The notes below the pieces were generated by a model that was not told the DNA's origin, searched no databases, and saw only the letters and a list, made by a program, of their open reading frames with translations. A DNA stretch of 64,000 nt. It comes from JAOSJT01 sp035362335 (GTDB taxonomy: Bacteria; Bacteroidota; Ignavibacteria; SZUA-365). A program made the translations under genes and the position numbers. Shown one piece after another: positions 60,880 to 64,000 of this stretch (the first letter of the stretch is position 1; every line of letters begins with the position of its first letter). Where the stretch lies: assembly GCA_035362335.1 (NCBI GenBank), contig DAOSDL010000026.1, forward strand, positions 1-64,000, written 5' to 3'.

Positions 60880-63800
60880 TTATTTCACCACTGTCAATTG
60901 GCGCGTCAAGAGCGTGCTTCCTGTCGCAAGACGGTAGAAATATGATCCACCTGGCAGATTCGATGCATCGAAGACAACTGTGTGCGCACCTGCGGTACGT
61001 ACCTCATCGACGAGGGATGCGACCAACCTCCCGAGGACATCGTGGACAGTCAGTATCACTCTGGATTGTTCGGGGATGGAGTAGACAATTGTTGTGGAAG
61101 GATTGAACGGATTGGGATAATTCTGTTCGAGAACAACACGGTCGGGCGTGAATCCCGGCGATGATTCCTCGGTATATCTACTCCAATCTTTCGGGAAATT
61201 TGCACTGTTGAGTGGAACCACAGACCAGATATCCTGAGCGTGCAGCACAACTGTGGAGTCGTTGCCACTCAACGCAAGGCGTAAATACACCGCATGCCCG
61301 GCATATGCGGCAAGGTTGATGTTCATGTCCGCAACGCGTTTCCCATTCTGTACGGAGTTCGGGATAAGCGTGCCAATGATGCCAAGTAGTGCATCGGAAC
61401 CAGCGTCACGAATCTCCAGTCCCAATTGCATTGAGGATGGTATTTGGTTTAAACCATTTTTTGTATCCGTAACCAAGTATTTCAGTCGCGTTCCGGCTGA
61501 TACGTTGAAAGGTGCGGTACGAAAATCGTTCTCGACTGATATATCGACTCCGACAATCGCACTATCTACACCTCGATGCCACGTGACGGGAGTCTCGAGT
61601 GTGCCCGTGGCGGTACGGATATTGGCCAGGCCGAATGTTGCGATAGTCGTATCTATCCGCATCGAGAGTTCACGCGATCGATACCAATTAATCGACTGCG
61701 ATTTATTCAACCCGTCATACCGGTTATCGATCATGTTCATTGCCGTGCCGGACAATCCGGTGAAAATCGAGAGGTTTCCTCCCGCAGGCGGACGCGTAAC
61801 GACGCTTGGATGCAGTGCATCCGGGCCCTGTATTTCGACCGGATAATCGATCAGATTACCGTACGAATCGAATGCCGGCTGCATCGCCCACACCTGCCGA
61901 GTTGTTGGCACGCCGGACACAAAATTGTCCGTGTAATTGTACGCGATTCGGAAATGCTCGAAACCGGACCATATCGCTTGTTCGTTGAGCATGCTGATCG
62001 ATGGTGCCCATAATCTGCCGACTTCGTTTGCGATGATGAAGGTTTGAACATGCCACCATACGCCGCTGGGGCGCCTGAACGTGAGCCCGACGCCGTAAGG
62101 CGCAGATGCTCCGGTTTCACAAGCGATTGCTGCATTGACGTTCCCACCTGAAAAATCCTTGCAATACGAAATCGTGGGAGCGCCGACTGCGGGCCGGTTT
62201 CCAAGTGGGACCATCTCTTCCGTCGCGAACCAGAGAATGGAGTAGGTGTAGGACTTCGGATCATACTCAATGTGACCACGCCGGTACCACACGACTGTAC
62301 CTTTTCTCCAGACCAGATCGAAATCCAACGCGTTGTGTGCGACAATGGATGGGGATGTAGGCACGTCATCGTCAGGTCCAAGTGGAAGAGAAACCACATC
62401 TCCCCTCGAATGATAAATCCCGTCCTTGAATAGAGCCCAAGCAATCAGCACCGCATCGGCCTCATAGGCGACATACACGAAGGAAGAACCATTGTAACTG
62501 ATCCGCGTGATCACAGGTGTGAATCCATCCCTCGGCGTATAGAGATTCGAACAATCGTACTCCACCTTTGCCGACGGGTTCGACGGATGAAACTTCACGA
62601 GATGAATCTCCGAATTCTCGCTCCAGGTTACCCAAACACTGTCACCGTCGGCAAAAATCGAGGGTTTCTCCACCTCGGTCGAAGCTAAACTCGATAAGCG
62701 GAATTCCTCAGACCAGTTTTGGCCCTGGTTTGTGGAATTGCAGTAGAAGATTTGGCCACAGCTCTCGTACACCTGGTGATGCATTGCGGGCGAACTGTTC
62801 ACGAAGGCGATCTTCCGCTGATTGTTGCTGGACGTCCCACTCTCGGACACCTGATCGCTGACAGTATGCGTCGAGGTGAGATGCTTCTGAAATACGGGTG
62901 TCAGTGTGGAGTACTGTTGGACATTCACCATCATGTTCGCGGAGAGATGCCGGTTGCCATTGTTGTCACGCCAATAGAGAAACAGATCTCCGCTGTTCAC
63001 CGGCTCAACTTCTACATAGGGTGAAGGTTCAAATTCTGGCGCGACATCGGAGCTGTACGGAGTCGGGACGTGAGTATTAAAAACGTTGTAAATGCAGGGA
63101 GCCGGAGAACCGTCGCAATACTCTCCCGCAGTCAATGTGTAGGGATATACGTCGGAATACCATGCCTTCGCGATTTTGGCGTGATCATCAATCACGATAG
63201 CATAATCGAACTCAGCCTCGTACTCAGTTAGCTCATCGTCTGGCTGCCACCGCCAGAATTTCTTTCTCGTCGACCCAATCTGTTGATATGCGTCTGCCTG
63301 AACAGTCGGATATATTGGAACATTTGGGTATGGTGGAATCTCCCAGGAAACAGTCCATCCTGAAGCTTTCTGTACCATCGCTCCAGGTGTGACGCGGGGA
63401 GACCACATATTCGACCAGAGCCAACCATTGGTGCTTGCGTGGAACGGATTCCCGTCGTCGAAGTTCGTCCGTACCCGTTGCCATTTTCTCGTCGGCAAAC
63501 CATGACAAGCAAGGTACATGTTCCTGAACACCTGTGCCTCCTCACCATCGATCTCTCTGTCGCTACCGTGATAACTCCCGCTCAGCACCCCTACTCCTCC
63601 TTCACCGTCCATTCCGAAGGCGTGCGCCAGTTCATGAAGCAGTACCGTTCGAATGTCGATATTGTAGTACGGAAAGTTCTCTTGACTCAGATCACGCATG
63701 TACACCTCATCCACAGCATCGCGGTAGACAAGTTGGGCTGACCAGTTCAACGTGATAACCACTTCGAAGTTGGAATTGGTGCAATTCGTTGGTATCGGAT

Positions 63801-64000
63801 CGGTGATGGCGATTGTTTGGTTGGGAAGCCCCTGGAGATTCCCTGCCATGATCTTGATCGTCTTGCTGCCGTACCCAGGGATGACTGATAGATTCAAGCC
63901 GCAGGCATACACCCAGTCGTCGGCAATGCTGTTCATGATGTCTTCGATTTCCTGCTGAACATTGGCCGTGCTCGGCTCGAAATTCAGCGCGTTGACGGAC
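60880..64000 (-). CDS. T9SS-secreted metalloprotease, partial
   Basis: The frame is open to the right window edge, so the start is beyond it; about 1040 codons are seen. Near 63620-63650 is a zinc-protease site, HELAHAFGMDG, which fits HExxHxxG with an Asp two positions after the Gly as a possible third ligand. The middle (61800-63400) contains beta-propeller or sialidase-like repeats with many Trp and Asp-x-Asp-like turns. The end is a type-A T9SS sorting domain (YPNPFNPSTTIVYSIPEQSR to FYRLATGSTLLTRQ). The DNA is less GC-rich than the rest: one hand-counted line at 62581 is 48% GC, against 62% at 59701. This suggests a foreign or fast-changing gene. Confidence 0.88.
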   Translation of the reverse strand, partial: SVNALNFEPSTANVQQEIEDIMNSIADDWVYACGLNLSVIPGYGSKTIKIMAGNLQGLPNQTIAITDPIPTNCTNSNFEVVITLNWSAQLVYRDAVDEVYMRDLSQENFPYYNIDIRTVLLHELAHAFGMDGEGGVGVLSGSYHGSDREIDGEEAQVFRNMYLACHGLPTRKWQRVRTNFDDGNPFHASTNGWLWSNMWSPRVTPGAMVQKASGWTVSWEIPPYPNVPIYPTVQADAYQQIGSTRKKFWRWQPDDELTEYEAEFDYAIVIDDHAKIAKAWYSDVYPYTLTAGEYCDGSPAPCIYNVFNTHVPTPYSSDVAPEFEPSPYVEVEPVNSGDLFLYWRDNNGNRHLSANMMVNVQQYSTLTPVFQKHLTSTHTVSDQVSESGTSSNNQRKIAFVNSSPAMHHQVYESCGQIFYCNSTNQGQNWSEEFRLSSLASTEVEKPSIFADGDSVWVTWSENSEIHLVKFHPSNPSAKVEYDCSNLYTPRDGFTPVITRISYNGSSFVYVAYEADAVLIAWALFKDGIYHSRGDVVSLPLGPDDDVPTSPSIVAHNALDFDLVWRKGTVVWYRRGHIEYDPKSYTYSILWFATEEMVPLGNRPAVGAPTISYCKDFSGGNVNAAIACETGASAPYGVGLTFRRPSGVWWHVQTFIIANEVGRLWAPSISMLNEQAIWSGFEHFRIAYNYTDNFVSGVPTTRQVWAMQPAFDSYGNLIDYPVEIQGPDALHPSVVTRPPAGGNLSIFTGLSGTAMNMIDNRYDGLNKSQSINWYRSRELSMRIDTTIATFGLANIRTATGTLETPVTWHRGVDSAIVGVDISVENDFRTAPFNVSAGTRLKYLVTDTKNGLNQIPSSMQLGLEIRDAGSDALLGIIGTLIPNSVQNGKRVADMNINLAAYAGHAVYLRLALSGNDSTVVLHAQDIWSVVPLNSANFPKDWSRYTEESSPGFTPDRVVLEQNYPNPFNPSTTIVYSIPEQSRVILTVHDVLGRLVASLVDEVRTAGAHTVVFDASNLPGGSYFYRLATGSTLLTRQLTVVK

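Noticed and set aside
1..64000. tRNA, rRNA, CRISPR, phage or restriction-modification genes
   Set aside because: I looked for the usual patterns (clover-leaf T-loop, evenly spaced direct repeats, integrase or methyltransferase motifs) and found none.

Overview
The window is a gene-dense, high-GC stretch of a bacterial chromosome with no phage, CRISPR array or rRNA/tRNA gene that I could see. Several secreted proteins end in a type IX secretion (T9SS) sorting domain with NPFNPST-like starts. There are many lipoproteins and OmpA-family envelope proteins, a PD40/OmpA lipoprotein next to an outer-membrane barrel, and a DUF1207-like protein. Together these point to the Bacteroidota/Chlorobiota side of the FCB group, most likely an Ignavibacteria- or Kapabacteria-like lineage. 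That placement is inference from protein style, not from a marker-gene tree.

Layout. 1-5482 (minus): a truncated PTS EIIA domain, a mannose-1-P guanylyltransferase/phosphomutase fusion whose mutase half looks inactive, a lipoprotein, and metG. 5483-6059: a gene-free stretch of dispersed repeats. 6060-7818 (plus): an ECF sigma factor, a zinc-finger anti-sigma factor and a Spy/CpxP-like periplasmic protein. 7983-15380 (plus): one long head-to-tail run of a two-domain oxidoreductase, uppP, a lipoprotein cyclophilin, holA, a second ECF sigma factor with a membrane partner, and rarA. 15444-23156 (minus): efp, accB, accC, gcvH, guaA, a TPR protein, a periplasmic-binding-like protein and radC. 23421-26287 (plus): a TldD/TldE-like pair, the first with a Tat signal and without the zinc motif. 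26384-28085: an EamA transporter, an overlapping divergent lipoprotein, then a second repeat cluster. 28086-31895 (minus): an acyl-CoA carboxylase carboxyltransferase, an unknown exported protein and an NtrC-type response regulator. 32041-38554 (minus): a VWA/double-OmpA protein, a glycosyltransferase with a polysaccharide deacetylase, a DUF1207-like protein, a small acidic protein and dinB. 38838-45874 (plus): a barrel/polyproline/double-OmpA protein and a 1671-aa VWA-WD40-T9SS protein. 46112-56093 (minus): a lipoprotein pair, rsmG, a PD40-OmpA lipoprotein, an outer-membrane barrel, and a giant IgGFc-binding/LamG/T9SS gene split by an IS4-type insertion sequence. 56387-64000: a T9SS-exported protein, a third ECF sigma factor with a very large anti-sigma factor, and a truncated T9SS metalloprotease of lower GC.

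How it fits together. The region mixes housekeeping genes (translation, DNA replication and repair, purine, lipid and C1 metabolism) with cell-envelope functions. Three separate ECF sigma/membrane-partner modules and two Spy/CpxP-like sensors suggest strong envelope-stress control. The third module has an upstream site that fits the E. coli sigma-E consensus and is probably autoregulated. Four large T9SS cargo proteins and three OmpA-family proteins indicate heavy investment in the cell surface. The clearest recent event is the IS insertion at 54462-55855. Removing it and one copy of the 10-bp target duplication restores an open frame of 1258 codons.
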